Positions 7,509-14,788 of a stretch of 39,657 nucleotides of DNA are shown in pieces. Every line of letters starts with the position of its first letter. The first letter of the stretch is position 1. The translations under genes and the position numbers were made by a program. Under the pieces are notes generated by a model. It searched no databases. It was not told where the DNA came from and saw only the letters and a list, made by a program, of their open reading frames with translations. Origin of the DNA: Chloroflexota bacterium (GTDB taxonomy: Bacteria > Chloroflexota > Chloroflexia > JAMCWQ01); the NCBI GenBank assembly GCA_023480825.1, contig JAMCWQ010000088.1, forward strand, positions 1 through 39,657, in the 5' to 3' direction.

Positions 7509-9059
7509 ATGTGGGTACTCCGTGATCCAAGGTTGTCCAGGCCGGTCCTAGTTTCTTTGCTGATCTCGGTCCTGGGCCTAAGTATGGTTCGGCCCCCTGC
7601 TGCTTCCGCGGCCGACCCAATCCTTGAGCTACACGTAGAGGGGAATCATCTTGTCGACAGTGGTGGGAAAACAGTCAGGCTGCGGGGGGTGAACGTGCCG
7701 TCGCTGGAGTGGTCGAAGTCCGGTGTACACCTCTCGCAAGAGCAGTTCGATTTTATTGCCCGCGACTGGCGGGCAAACGCCGTACGCGTTCCCATCAACC
7801 AGGACTGGGCGCTTAGCGACCAATCATACCTAGCAATGCTGGACCAGGTTGTCACTTGGACGAGGAACTCCGGTCTCTACTTGATAATAGACCTGCACTG
7901 GATATCGGGAAGACAGCAAGCCTTGCCGAATTCCGGTTCCGTAGCAATGTGGCAGTGGCTGGCCGCGCGGTGGAGCGGAGAGACCCATATACTGTACGAT
8001 GTCTTCAACGAGCCTCGAGACACCGATTGGGGTACCTGGAAAGGCTGGGCCGGGCAACTCGTCGATGCCGTGCGCCAGGGCAACCCGGATGCTGTATGCG
8101 TCGTAGGCGGCGTCGACTGGAGTTATGACCTTAGAAGTATGGCCAGCGATCCTGTCAACCGGCCTAACATAATGCTCTCGGCACACGATTACCCCTGGAA
8201 ACAGCTAGACCGCGAGCAGGCCTACGGTTTTCTCTCGGACAGGTATCCGATTCTGGTGGGAGAATGGGGCGGGCCGGACTCCAAAACGGAATGGGCGGCG
8301 GCACTCCTCGACTACATAAATGCCAAAGGACTAAGCTACACCGCGTGGGCCTTCTACCCCGGTGGCAATGGATTCCCCAGCCTTATCAAAGACTGGACCT
8401 ATGACACCACTGCCGTCGGGGCGGTGGTGAGCGCGGACCTGCGTGCCACAGCGGCCGCGGCGTCTCCCGCTTCGTCACCGGGAACTAATCCGGGAGCCAT
8501 GCCCGCAGGGGAGAATGGTCTTTCGGGGCTCTTCGCTTCGTTCTGGCAGACTAATGGGGGCTTGCCGGTATTCGGCTTGCCGGTGTCGGCGGAATTGGAG
8601 GAGAGGAATGGCAACACCGGAGACATGAGTTCAGTCCAGTATGTTGAACGGCAAAGGCTAGAGTATCATTCGGAAAATGCAGGAACACCGTATGAGGTGC
8701 AACTGGGTCGTCTTGGGGTGGAGGCTCTCCAAGCCCAGGGGCAGGATTGGAACAGCCTGCCGAAGGCTAGCCCCGATGCTCTCCACTATTTCCCACAGAC
8801 CGGACAGGCCATCGCAGACACGTTCTGGCAATACTGGAACAGCCATGGTCTGGAGCTGAGCGATCCCGGGGTGTCATATCGTGAGTCGGTCGCACTTTTC
8901 GGCTACCCTATTTCGGAGCCCAGGATGGAAACCAACAGCAGCGGAGACACGGTGCTGACTCAGTGGTTCGAGAGGGCCAGATTCGAGTGGCACCCCGATG
9001 CGCCCGGCGAATCCAAAGTAATGCTCGGGCGCTTGGGAGCAGAAAGGTTGGGGAAGTAA
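7509..9059 (+). CDS. Secreted GH5-type glycoside hydrolase with FGxP tail repeats
   Basis: The start is ATG 7509, with GGAAGGAGG 7 nt upstream; the ORF-track start at 7401 has no SD and its extra residues look non-coding. Residues 1-35 are a signal peptide (hydrophobic core, cleavage near ASA-AD). Residues about 40-310 form a GH5/cellulase-like barrel: LRGVNVPSLEW, NAVRVPINQDW, LIIDLHW, the acid/base Glu in VFNEP (about residue 168), and the nucleophile Glu in LVGEWGG (about residue 252). A Pro/Ser/Ala linker follows. The last 170 residues hold two related repeats, FASFWQTNGGLPVFGLPVSA...QYVERQRLEYH...LGRLG and FWQYWNSHGLE...LFGYPIS...QWFERARFEWH...LGRLG, a module I associate with Chloroflexota exported proteins. 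It acts outside the cell on a beta-glucan or related polysaccharide; the substrate cannot be read from sequence. It converges on the CDF gene with only 6 nt between the stop codons. Confidence 0.85.
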   Translation: MWVLRDPRLSRPVLVSLLISVLGLSMVRPPAASAADPILELHVEGNHLVDSGGKTVRLRGVNVPSLEWSKSGVHLSQEQFDFIARDWRANAVRVPINQDWALSDQSYLAMLDQVVTWTRNSGLYLIIDLHWISGRQQALPNSGSVAMWQWLAARWSGETHILYDVFNEPRDTDWGTWKGWAGQLVDAVRQGNPDAVCVVGGVDWSYDLRSMASDPVNRPNIMLSAHDYPWKQLDREQAYGFLSDRYPILVGEWGGPDSKTEWAAALLDYINAKGLSYTAWAFYPGGNGFPSLIKDWTYDTTAVGAVVSADLRATAAAASPASSPGTNPGAMPAGENGLSGLFASFWQTNGGLPVFGLPVSAELEERNGNTGDMSSVQYVERQRLEYHSENAGTPYEVQLGRLGVEALQAQGQDWNSLPKASPDALHYFPQTGQAIADTFWQYWNSHGLELSDPGVSYRESVALFGYPISEPRMETNSSGDTVLTQWFERARFEWHPDAPGESKVMLGRLGAERLGK

Positions 9060-9065
9060 GAGAGC

Positions 9066-10007
9066 TTATAGACCGGGCGGCTGTTCTCTGGTCTGCAGAG
9101 TATTGGCCGGCTTCCTGTCGCATTTGACGGAGCACTCGTTACATTCCAGGCCACACGGCTCGACATGCAGACTCATGGTGCAGGAGCCCAGCGCATCGCT
9201 CAGATCTTGCTCAAGGTGGTCACAGAGTCTGTGGGCTTCCGCGACAGACGAGTCTGCCTTGACCACCAAGTGCACATCGACATAGCGGTGCCCGGCGGCC
9301 TTTCTCGTCTTGATCTCATGGAAGTCGGCGAGCAGATTGGAGTGCTGGGCAAGGATTTCCGTTACCTTCTTCTGTTCTTCGTCCGGGAGGCTCCTATCCA
9401 GCAAATCGCCAGATGAGCGGCGCGTGATAGCCCAGGCAACCCTCATTATCAGCCCCGCGACTCCAATGGCCACTAACGGGTCGAGAATAGCCCAACCCGT
9501 GACGCGAACGATGACTAGGCCGGCGAAGACACCAGCGGAAGTCATGACGTCTGTGCTCAGGTGGTGACCGTCAGCCTCCAATGCTGGTGATTCTGTACGT
9601 TTCCCGACCTTGAACAACTGTCTGGATACGACGATGTTGACCACAACAGATACCGCCATGGCGACTAGTCCGAGGTCAACCTGAGGCAGCTCAAACCCAT
9701 TGATGAGCTTGTTCGCGGACTCATAGACTATGAGCAGAGCCGCAATGAAGATGAGAACCGCCTCGACAGTGCCGGAGATATTCTCGATCTTTCCGCGGCC
9801 GTACTGGTACTTTGCATCAGGCGGCTTTGCGGACGTACGAACTGCAAAGAACGCGATGGTGGCAGCCAGCAGGTCGATGCCGGAGTGGATAGCCTCGGCG
9901 ATGACACTAACCGAGCCAATGGATATGCCGATTATAAGCTTGAGCAAAGTAAGGGTGGTATTCGAGGCTACTGAGAGAGCAGCGACGCTGGTCTTACTAT
10001 TGAACAC
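9066..10007 (-). CDS. Cation diffusion facilitator (CDF) metal exporter with Cys-rich tail
   Basis: CDF proteins export divalent metals (Zn, Co, Ni, Cd, Mn or Fe) from the cytoplasm in exchange for protons. The start is GTG 10007, with AGGAGG 4 nt upstream, giving 313 residues, normal for the family; the longer ORF runs back into the leader RNA. Six membrane helices are apparent, with two H-x3-D metal sites (AIHSGID in TM2 and HHLSTD in TM5), a PDAKYQYGRGKIE loop, and a cytoplasmic C-terminal domain (HRYVDVHLVV). The end carries an extra CGLECNECSVKC motif (C-X3-C-X2-C-X3-C), not part of the basic CDF fold and possibly a metal-sensing or delivery site. The leader upstream looks like a NiCo riboswitch, which points to Co/Ni as physiological inducers. 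Confidence 0.9.
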   Translation of the reverse strand: MFNSKTSVAALSVASNTTLTLLKLIIGISIGSVSVIAEAIHSGIDLLAATIAFFAVRTSAKPPDAKYQYGRGKIENISGTVEAVLIFIAALLIVYESANKLINGFELPQVDLGLVAMAVSVVVNIVVSRQLFKVGKRTESPALEADGHHLSTDVMTSAGVFAGLVIVRVTGWAILDPLVAIGVAGLIMRVAWAITRRSSGDLLDRSLPDEEQKKVTEILAQHSNLLADFHEIKTRKAAGHRYVDVHLVVKADSSVAEAHRLCDHLEQDLSDALGSCTMSLHVEPCGLECNECSVKCDRKPANTLQTREQPPGL

Positions 10008-10083
10008 TAGTCCTCCTGCGCACGGGCAAACCAAACCCGCCATGGTAGTCGTCGGCAAGGGAGCCTTCTCCCTGCCCGCGGCC

Positions 10084-10173
10084 GCCAAGTCCCGCGGGTC
10101 AATCCACCCGCTGCCCAGAAGGGCCCGGCCCCACCCACCGGGATTCCCGGTGGATCGCCTGCTCTGATTGGGC
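10084..10173 (-). promoter_or_regulatory. Probable NiCo (czcD-type) riboswitch in the CDF leader
   Basis: Read on the minus strand, the leader has the four-way-junction layout of the NiCo aptamer. It contains AGCAGGC before P2; P2 CCACCGGG-AAT-CCCGGTGG; a J2-3 with GCCGG; P3 GCCC-TTCT-GGGC; a single A; P4 GCGGGT-GGATTG-ACCCGC; and then GGGAC. Compared with the crystallised NiCo RNA as I remember it, the junction segments AGCAGGC, GCCGG, single A and GGGA(C) all fall in the right places. P1 is weak here: only short pairs such as CCA/TGG plus AG/CT close it. The gene behind it is a CDF transporter, the known target class. This has not been checked against a covariance model. Confidence 0.68.
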
Positions 10174-10218
10174 AACCACGACGCGCACCAGCAAAGGCGC
10201 ACGTTGATTGATATCCTG

Positions 10219-10247
10219 ATTATACGCCAGCAGAATCTGTACTGCAA
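10219..10247 (-). promoter_or_regulatory. Sigma70 promoter of the CDF gene
   Basis: On the minus strand, TTGCAG (10242-10247) and a perfect TATAAT (10219-10224) are separated by exactly 17 nt. Transcription would begin near 10212 and produce a leader of about 205 nt, long enough to hold the riboswitch. Confidence 0.8.
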
Positions 10248-10284
10248 CCAGCATGCCGTGTCCCTTTTTCCAGTTGGCGCATTA

Positions 10285-10293
10285 TGGTATAAT
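10285..10293 (+). promoter_or_regulatory. Extended -10 promoter of ruvB
   Basis: TGGTATAAT is a perfect -10 with the TG extension, about 40 nt before the ruvB ATG. No good -35 exists at 17 nt. The same TGGTATAAT precedes tgt. Confidence 0.55.
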
Positions 10294-10334
10294 TTGTCAA
10301 TTAGGCGATTGGAAAGCGTTAAGGTTGGGAAGAG

Positions 10335-11366
10335 ATGAGAGAGCGAGTGGTTTCGGGAAAGCTGAAGGAAGAGGACATCGGCGCCGACGCCAGCCTGCGT
10401 CCCAGGCGTCTGGACGAGTATATCGGGCAACACCGGGTCAAAGAAAACCTGCGCATTTGCATCCAGGCCGCTAAAGCGCGGGGTGAGGCGCTTGACCATG
10501 TGCTTCTCTATGGTCCTCCTGGATTGGGAAAGACCACTCTCGCCAACATCATCGCGAACGAGATGGAGGTGCAGATCCGCACCACAACCGGTCCCACTAT
10601 CGAACGGGTGGGGGACCTTGGAGCCATTCTCTCCAACCTGCAATCCAAGCAGGTGCTATTCATCGACGAGATCCACCGGCTCAATCACCTCATCGAGGAA
10701 AAGCTCTACCCAGCCATGGAGGACTTCGTCCTCGATGTCTTGCTCGGCGAGGGGCCGTCGGCCAGGATCATACCGCTGCCACTGAAGAACTTCACCTTGG
10801 TCGGGGCTACTACGCGACTGGCCCTCCTGACTTCGCCCCTGCGAGATCGATTCGGAATCGTACACAGGCTCGAGTTCTACGACCAGCAGTCCATTGAGTC
10901 CATTATTCGCCGCTCGGCGAGGATTATGGGCGTGGAGATCGATGAGGAGAGTGTTCAGGAGTTGGGGAGCCGGGCGCGAGGCACGCCGCGGGTGGCGAAC
11001 CGGCTCTTGAGGCGAATGCGGGATTACGCGGAAGTGAAAGCTAACGGGCGCATTACCCGGCATGTAGCCGAGGATGCCCTGGAGTTGCTAGAGGTTGACC
11101 GTCTTGGTCTAGACGAGATGGACAGACGGGTGTTGCACACCGTCATCGACAAGTTCGACGGCGGGCCGGTGGGACTGGAGACTATTGCGGCCGCCAGCGG
11201 TGAAGAATCGGAGACCATAATGGACGTATACGAGCCGTACCTGCTGCAGCTCGGCTTTCTCCAGCGGACACCTCGAGGGCGTATCGCTACCCGCCTGGCC
11301 TATGAGCACCTCGGCATACCGGTGAACCGGGATAAGGAGCAGCCGCAGCAGTCGGCGCTTTTCTAG
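10335..11366 (+). CDS. ruvB: Holliday junction branch migration helicase RuvB
   Basis: RuvB is the hexameric AAA+ motor that, with RuvA, drives branch migration of Holliday junctions. The 343 residues show the typical order: [12 protein letters not shown], Walker [12 protein letters not shown] (about residue 62), Walker [10 protein letters not shown], the [19 protein letters not shown] sensor/arginine-finger region, [15 protein letters not shown], and a C-terminal winged helix ([23 protein letters not shown]). The length is normal. ruvA and ruvC are not adjacent. The ruvB-queH-queA series is closely packed: queH starts 1 nt after the ruvB stop. A short SD-like GGGAAG lies before the ATG. Confidence 0.97.
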   Translation: MRERVVSGKLKEEDIGADASLRPRRLDEYIGQHRVKENLRICIQAAKARGEALDHVLLYGPPGLGKTTLANIIANEMEVQIRTTTGPTIERVGDLGAILSNLQSKQVLFIDEIHRLNHLIEEKLYPAMEDFVLDVLLGEGPSARIIPLPLKNFTLVGATTRLALLTSPLRDRFGIVHRLEFYDQQSIESIIRRSARIMGVEIDEESVQELGSRARGTPRVANRLLRRMRDYAEVKANGRITRHVAEDALELLEVDRLGLDEMDRRVLHTVIDKFDGGPVGLETIAAASGEESETIMDVYEPYLLQLGFLQRTPRGRIATRLAYEHLGIPVNRDKEQPQQSALF

Positions 11367-11367
11367 G

Positions 11368-11952
11368 ATGAAAATTCTACTGCACACCTGTTGTGCTCCC
11401 TGCACTACCTATCCCCAACGCTGGCTGCGGGAGCAGGGACACGACGTAACGGGTTTCTGGTACAACCCAAACATCCATCCCTGGCTCGAACACGAGAGAC
11501 GGAGAGAGTGTCTTTCGTCGTACGCGGGAACCGTCGGACTGTCGATGATCTGGTGGCCGCAATACGAAATGCCGCTGTTCCTCCGAAGGGTAAGCGGCAG
11601 AGAGGATGACCGCTGTGCCGCCTGCTACGCCATGAGGTTGGGGGCGACGGCGGACGTTGCCAGCGACAAGGGTTTTGAGGCTATCAGCACTACACTGCTC
11701 ATTAGCCCCTACCAAAGGCATGAGTTGATCGCCGAGGCCGGGCGCCGGGTGGCCGAGGAACGAGGCCTGAAGTTCGTTTATGAGGATTTTCGCAGAGGCT
11801 GGCCGGAGCGCGGTAGAGTCACCAAAGAGTTGGGGTTGTACCGCCAGCAGTATTGTGGATGCGTATATAGTGAGTTTGATCGTTACACCGGCTCTCCCCT
11901 AGTCACCGAACCCCTGCCGGAGTCTAGGAGGCAGGAACTTGCCATTTCTTGA
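11368..11952 (+). CDS. queH: Epoxyqueuosine reductase QueH
   Basis: QueH performs the final step of queuosine synthesis, reduction of epoxyqueuosine in tRNA, and replaces the cobalamin-dependent QueG in many anaerobes. The 194-residue protein has the family cysteines: HTCCAPCTTY at the N-terminus, DRCAACYAMR in the middle, and QQYCGCVYSE near the end, which hold an iron-sulfur cluster and a second metal site in characterised QueH. It starts immediately after ruvB and overlaps the next gene by 14 nt. Together with queA and tgt it shows that the organism makes queuosine-modified tRNA or at least completes it from a precursor. Confidence 0.93.
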   Translation: MKILLHTCCAPCTTYPQRWLREQGHDVTGFWYNPNIHPWLEHERRRECLSSYAGTVGLSMIWWPQYEMPLFLRRVSGREDDRCAACYAMRLGATADVASDKGFEAISTTLLISPYQRHELIAEAGRRVAEERGLKFVYEDFRRGWPERGRVTKELGLYRQQYCGCVYSEFDRYTGSPLVTEPLPESRRQELAIS

Positions 11953-12169
11953 TTGGATCGGGCGTCTGCTGATCATCGCCGGCGCGCTAACCGTTTTCGC
12001 GGGAGTTGCAGTGCTTCTCATCAGGCGGTTTCCCTTCATTGGCCACCTCCCAGGCGACTTCGTGATACACGCTGACACGGTGACCATCTTCGTCCCCATC
12101 GTCACCTTCTTGCTGATCAGCTTGTTCCTGACTCTGATACTGAACGTGGTGGCCCGAATTATTCCATGA
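11939..12169 (+). CDS. DUF2905-family small membrane protein
   Basis: This 76-residue protein starts with TTG 11939, preceded by AGGAGG 7 nt upstream within queH. It has two predicted membrane helices (LLIIAGALTVFAGVAVLLI and VPIVTFLLISLFLTLILNVV) around the conserved loop RFPFIGHLPGDFVI, which is diagnostic of DUF2905. The function is unknown. The family often lies between ruvB and queA in bacteria, as here, and its stop overlaps the queA start in ATGA, so it is cotranslated with queA. Confidence 0.85.
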   Translation: MPFLDWIGRLLIIAGALTVFAGVAVLLIRRFPFIGHLPGDFVIHADTVTIFVPIVTFLLISLFLTLILNVVARIIP

Positions 12170-13224
12170 AGGTCTCAGAGTTTGACTACGAACTGCCGCA
12201 AGAGCTTATCGCCCAGCACCCGTTGGAGCCGCGAGACTCCTCGCGGCTCATGGCCGTGGACCGGGATGCCGGAGCTATCGAGCACCGGCATTTCCGGGAT
12301 ATCCTCGGACTCTTGCATCCGAACGACTTGCTGGTCGCCAATGACAGCCGGGTGATGCCGGCGCGGTTGCGCGGGCGCAAGCCTACCGGCGCCAGAATCG
12401 AGGTGCTACTGTTGCGCCGGATTTCTCCAGAGCGGTGGGAGGCTCTCGTCAAGCCCAGCCGGCGCGTCCAACCGGGAAGCACGATTATGTTTGATGGCGG
12501 CGAGGACAGTAACCATGTCCAAGCACTGGTTGGTGAGCGAACCGCCATCGGCTCTCGGTTCTTGGATTTTGCCGCGCCGCTCGATCCACTGTTGCCCAGA
12601 CTTGGGGAGGTGCCGCTCCCTCCATACATCCACTCTGTTCTCGCCGATCCAGAGCGTTACCAGACGGTGTATGCCCGTGAACAGGGGTCGGCAGCGGCCC
12701 CCACAGCTGGCCTGCATTTCACTCCGGAGTTGTTGGAGGAAGTCCGATCTCGTGGCGTGAAGGTATCATTTGTCACACTGCACATTGGCATCGACACTTT
12801 TCGGCCGCTCATCACTGATAATGTGGAGGACCACGATATCCACACGGAATGGTATTACGTGCCGCCGGCTACTCTGGAGGAGATCCGCTTGGCGCGAGAG
12901 CGCAGGGGCCGGATAATTGCGGTGGGGACGACGGCGGTGCGAGTGCTGGAGACCGTCGCGGATGGCCGGGGACTTGTTCGAACCGAGATGCCGCCTGCGG
13001 ATTGCAGTAACGGCCTGAGCGGTTGGACCAAACTATACATCTACCCGGGGTACTCCTTCAGGATGGTCGATGCCATGATTACCAATTTTCACCTGCCTCG
13101 CTCGTCTCTGGTATTGTTGGTCAGCGCCTTCGCCGGTAGAGACCTCATCAGGAGAGCGTATGCCGAGGCCATCAGGGAGAAGTACCGCTTCTTCAGTTTC
13201 GGCGACGCCATGTTCATCGCTTAG
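12166..13224 (+). CDS. queA: tRNA S-adenosylmethionine ribosyltransferase-isomerase QueA
   Basis: QueA moves the ribosyl part of S-adenosylmethionine onto preQ1-modified tRNA to give epoxyqueuosine, the substrate of QueH two genes upstream. The 352-residue protein is full length and shows FDYELPQELIAQHPLEPRDSSRLM at the start, ANDSRVMPARLRGRK, EQGSAAAPTAGLHFT, LHIGIDTFRPL, HTEWY, VGTTAVRVLE, FIYPG-like YIYPGYSFRMVDAMITNFHLPRSSL and a C-terminal YRFFSFGDAMFI. It overlaps the DUF2905 gene by 4 nt and is the last gene of the ruvB cluster. Confidence 0.97.
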   Translation: MKVSEFDYELPQELIAQHPLEPRDSSRLMAVDRDAGAIEHRHFRDILGLLHPNDLLVANDSRVMPARLRGRKPTGARIEVLLLRRISPERWEALVKPSRRVQPGSTIMFDGGEDSNHVQALVGERTAIGSRFLDFAAPLDPLLPRLGEVPLPPYIHSVLADPERYQTVYAREQGSAAAPTAGLHFTPELLEEVRSRGVKVSFVTLHIGIDTFRPLITDNVEDHDIHTEWYYVPPATLEEIRLARERRGRIIAVGTTAVRVLETVADGRGLVRTEMPPADCSNGLSGWTKLYIYPGYSFRMVDAMITNFHLPRSSLVLLVSAFAGRDLIRRAYAEAIREKYRFFSFGDAMFIA

Positions 13225-13320
13225 CGAAGCCCCACTTTTCTCTTTTGGCCATCTATTGTAGTATATGGCCGGAGTAGGCCACAGATGGTTATCTACAAAT
13301 TGATGACGGTTGCGGCACCA

Positions 13321-13477
13321 ACCAGGTAGGGTAGGCCTTCAGCCTACATTCCCCTTGAGGGGTTAGGGGTGATGGCAGTGGGTACTCACGATGACAAGGC
13401 TCACCCCTTGTCCTCATAATCGCCTTCCACCCTCGAAGGGGACAGGGGGGATTGCGGCTGAAGCCGCACCTACCAGT
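13321..13477. repeat. MITE-like palindromic intergenic element
   Basis: The element begins ACCAGGTAGGGTAGGCC and ends with the imperfect reverse complement, GCGGCTGAAGCCGCACCTACCAGT. Inner arms also match (TTCCCCTTGAGGGG against CCTCGAAGGGGACAGGGGGGATT). It therefore has terminal inverted repeats of about 30-45 nt and no coding capacity. The ends contain sub-palindromes GTAGGCCTTCAGCCTAC and GCGGCTGAAGCCGC. It fills the gap of 289 nt between queA and the glycosyltransferase. Confidence 0.6.
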
Positions 13478-13513
13478 ACCGTGCTACCCATGGCATCTGA
13501 GCAGGAGAAGTAG

Positions 13514-14782
13514 ATGACTGCCACTTCCCAATCTCGCAGCGTGGGGTTTGTCTCCACCCGTTTCGCCGGGACCGATGGGGTATCGTTGGAAACCGAGAAA
13601 TGGGCGCACGTCTTCGAGCAGAATGGATTCGCTTGCCATTACCTCGCCGGAGAGCTGGACCTACCTCCCGAGAGAAGTCTAATGGTGGAGGAAGCCCATT
13701 TTCTTCACCCCGCCATTAGGGAGATCTATCGCGAATGCTTCGGATCGAGAGTCCGCAAGCCGGCGATCACCGCCAGCATCCAGCGGCTCAAGGGGCATCT
13801 AAAGTCGCATCTGCACGCCTTCAAGGAGCGCTTCAAGATCGATTTGCTGGTGGTAGAAAACGCTCTTAGCATACCTCTGAATATCCCCCTTGGCTTGGCG
13901 CTGGCGGAGTTCATATCCGAGACGGGTATCCCGACCATCGGCCACCACCACGACTTCTTCTGGGAGCGCAAGCAGTTTCTTGTGAACTGCGTCTGGGAGT
14001 ACCTCAACATGGCTTTCCCTCCGCATTTGCCCTTCATCCACCATGTTGTGATAAATTCCTCGGCCAGCAACCAGCTCAGCACGCGAACAGGAATTTCGGC
14101 GACCCTGATTCCCAATGTGATGGATTTCGAGAACCCGCCGGCCCCTCCCGATTCCTATGCCAGCGATGTCCGCCAGGCATTTGGCATTGCCGATGACCAG
14201 CTATTTATTCTCCAGCCGACCCGGATTGTCCAACGCAAGGGAATCGAGCACGCCATCGAGCTGGTGGGCCGTCTTGGCCTGAACGCGAAGTTGGTCATAT
14301 CTCACTCCTGCGGAGACGAGGGTTATGATTACTTGGAGCGCATCAAAGAGTACTCCCAACTGATGAAGGTGGATACTCTGATCGCCAGTGACATCGTTGG
14401 TGAGCAGAGGGGGAGGACCGCCGACGGCCGGAAGATCTATTCCTTGTATGATGTCTATCCCTACGCTGATTTGGTTACTTACCCATCGGACTTCGAGGGT
14501 TTCGGCAACGCCTTTCTGGAGTCCATATACTACCGGCGTCCGATCGTGGTGAACGCCTATTCCGTCTATTCGACGGATATCAAGCCCAAAGGATTTAGGG
14601 TTATCGAACTCGACGGTTACGTGACGCAGGAGTCCCTGCGCCAGACCAGGGAAGTGTTGCTGAATCCTGATTTGCGTGAACAAATGGTGAAGCACAACTA
14701 CCGTCTGGCACTCCAGTATTACTCCTATTCCGTGCTGCGCCGGAAGCTGGAGGACCTAATAGCCGATAGTTTTGGGGACTAG
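13514..14782 (+). CDS. GT4-type glycosyltransferase
   Basis: The 422-residue protein has a GT-B fold of the GT4 family, transferring sugar from a nucleotide sugar, probably in the cytoplasm. The N-terminal half opens GFVSTRFAGTDGVSLETEKWA, the acceptor domain; GHHHDFFWERKQF and IPNVMDF follow. The C-terminal donor domain shows ILQPTRIVQRKGIEHAIELV and YPSDFEGFGNAFLESI, the E-x7-E motif that binds the nucleotide sugar. AGGAG lies 7 nt before the ATG. The overall pattern reminds me of enzymes making mannosyl-glycerate-type compatible solutes, but that is weak. It is followed after 6 nt by a polytopic membrane protein; the two may act together on a surface glycan. Confidence 0.8.
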   Translation: MTATSQSRSVGFVSTRFAGTDGVSLETEKWAHVFEQNGFACHYLAGELDLPPERSLMVEEAHFLHPAIREIYRECFGSRVRKPAITASIQRLKGHLKSHLHAFKERFKIDLLVVENALSIPLNIPLGLALAEFISETGIPTIGHHHDFFWERKQFLVNCVWEYLNMAFPPHLPFIHHVVINSSASNQLSTRTGISATLIPNVMDFENPPAPPDSYASDVRQAFGIADDQLFILQPTRIVQRKGIEHAIELVGRLGLNAKLVISHSCGDEGYDYLERIKEYSQLMKVDTLIASDIVGEQRGRTADGRKIYSLYDVYPYADLVTYPSDFEGFGNAFLESIYYRRPIVVNAYSVYSTDIKPKGFRVIELDGYVTQESLRQTREVLLNPDLREQMVKHNYRLALQYYSYSVLRRKLEDLIADSFGD

Positions 14783-14788
14783 GGTAGT

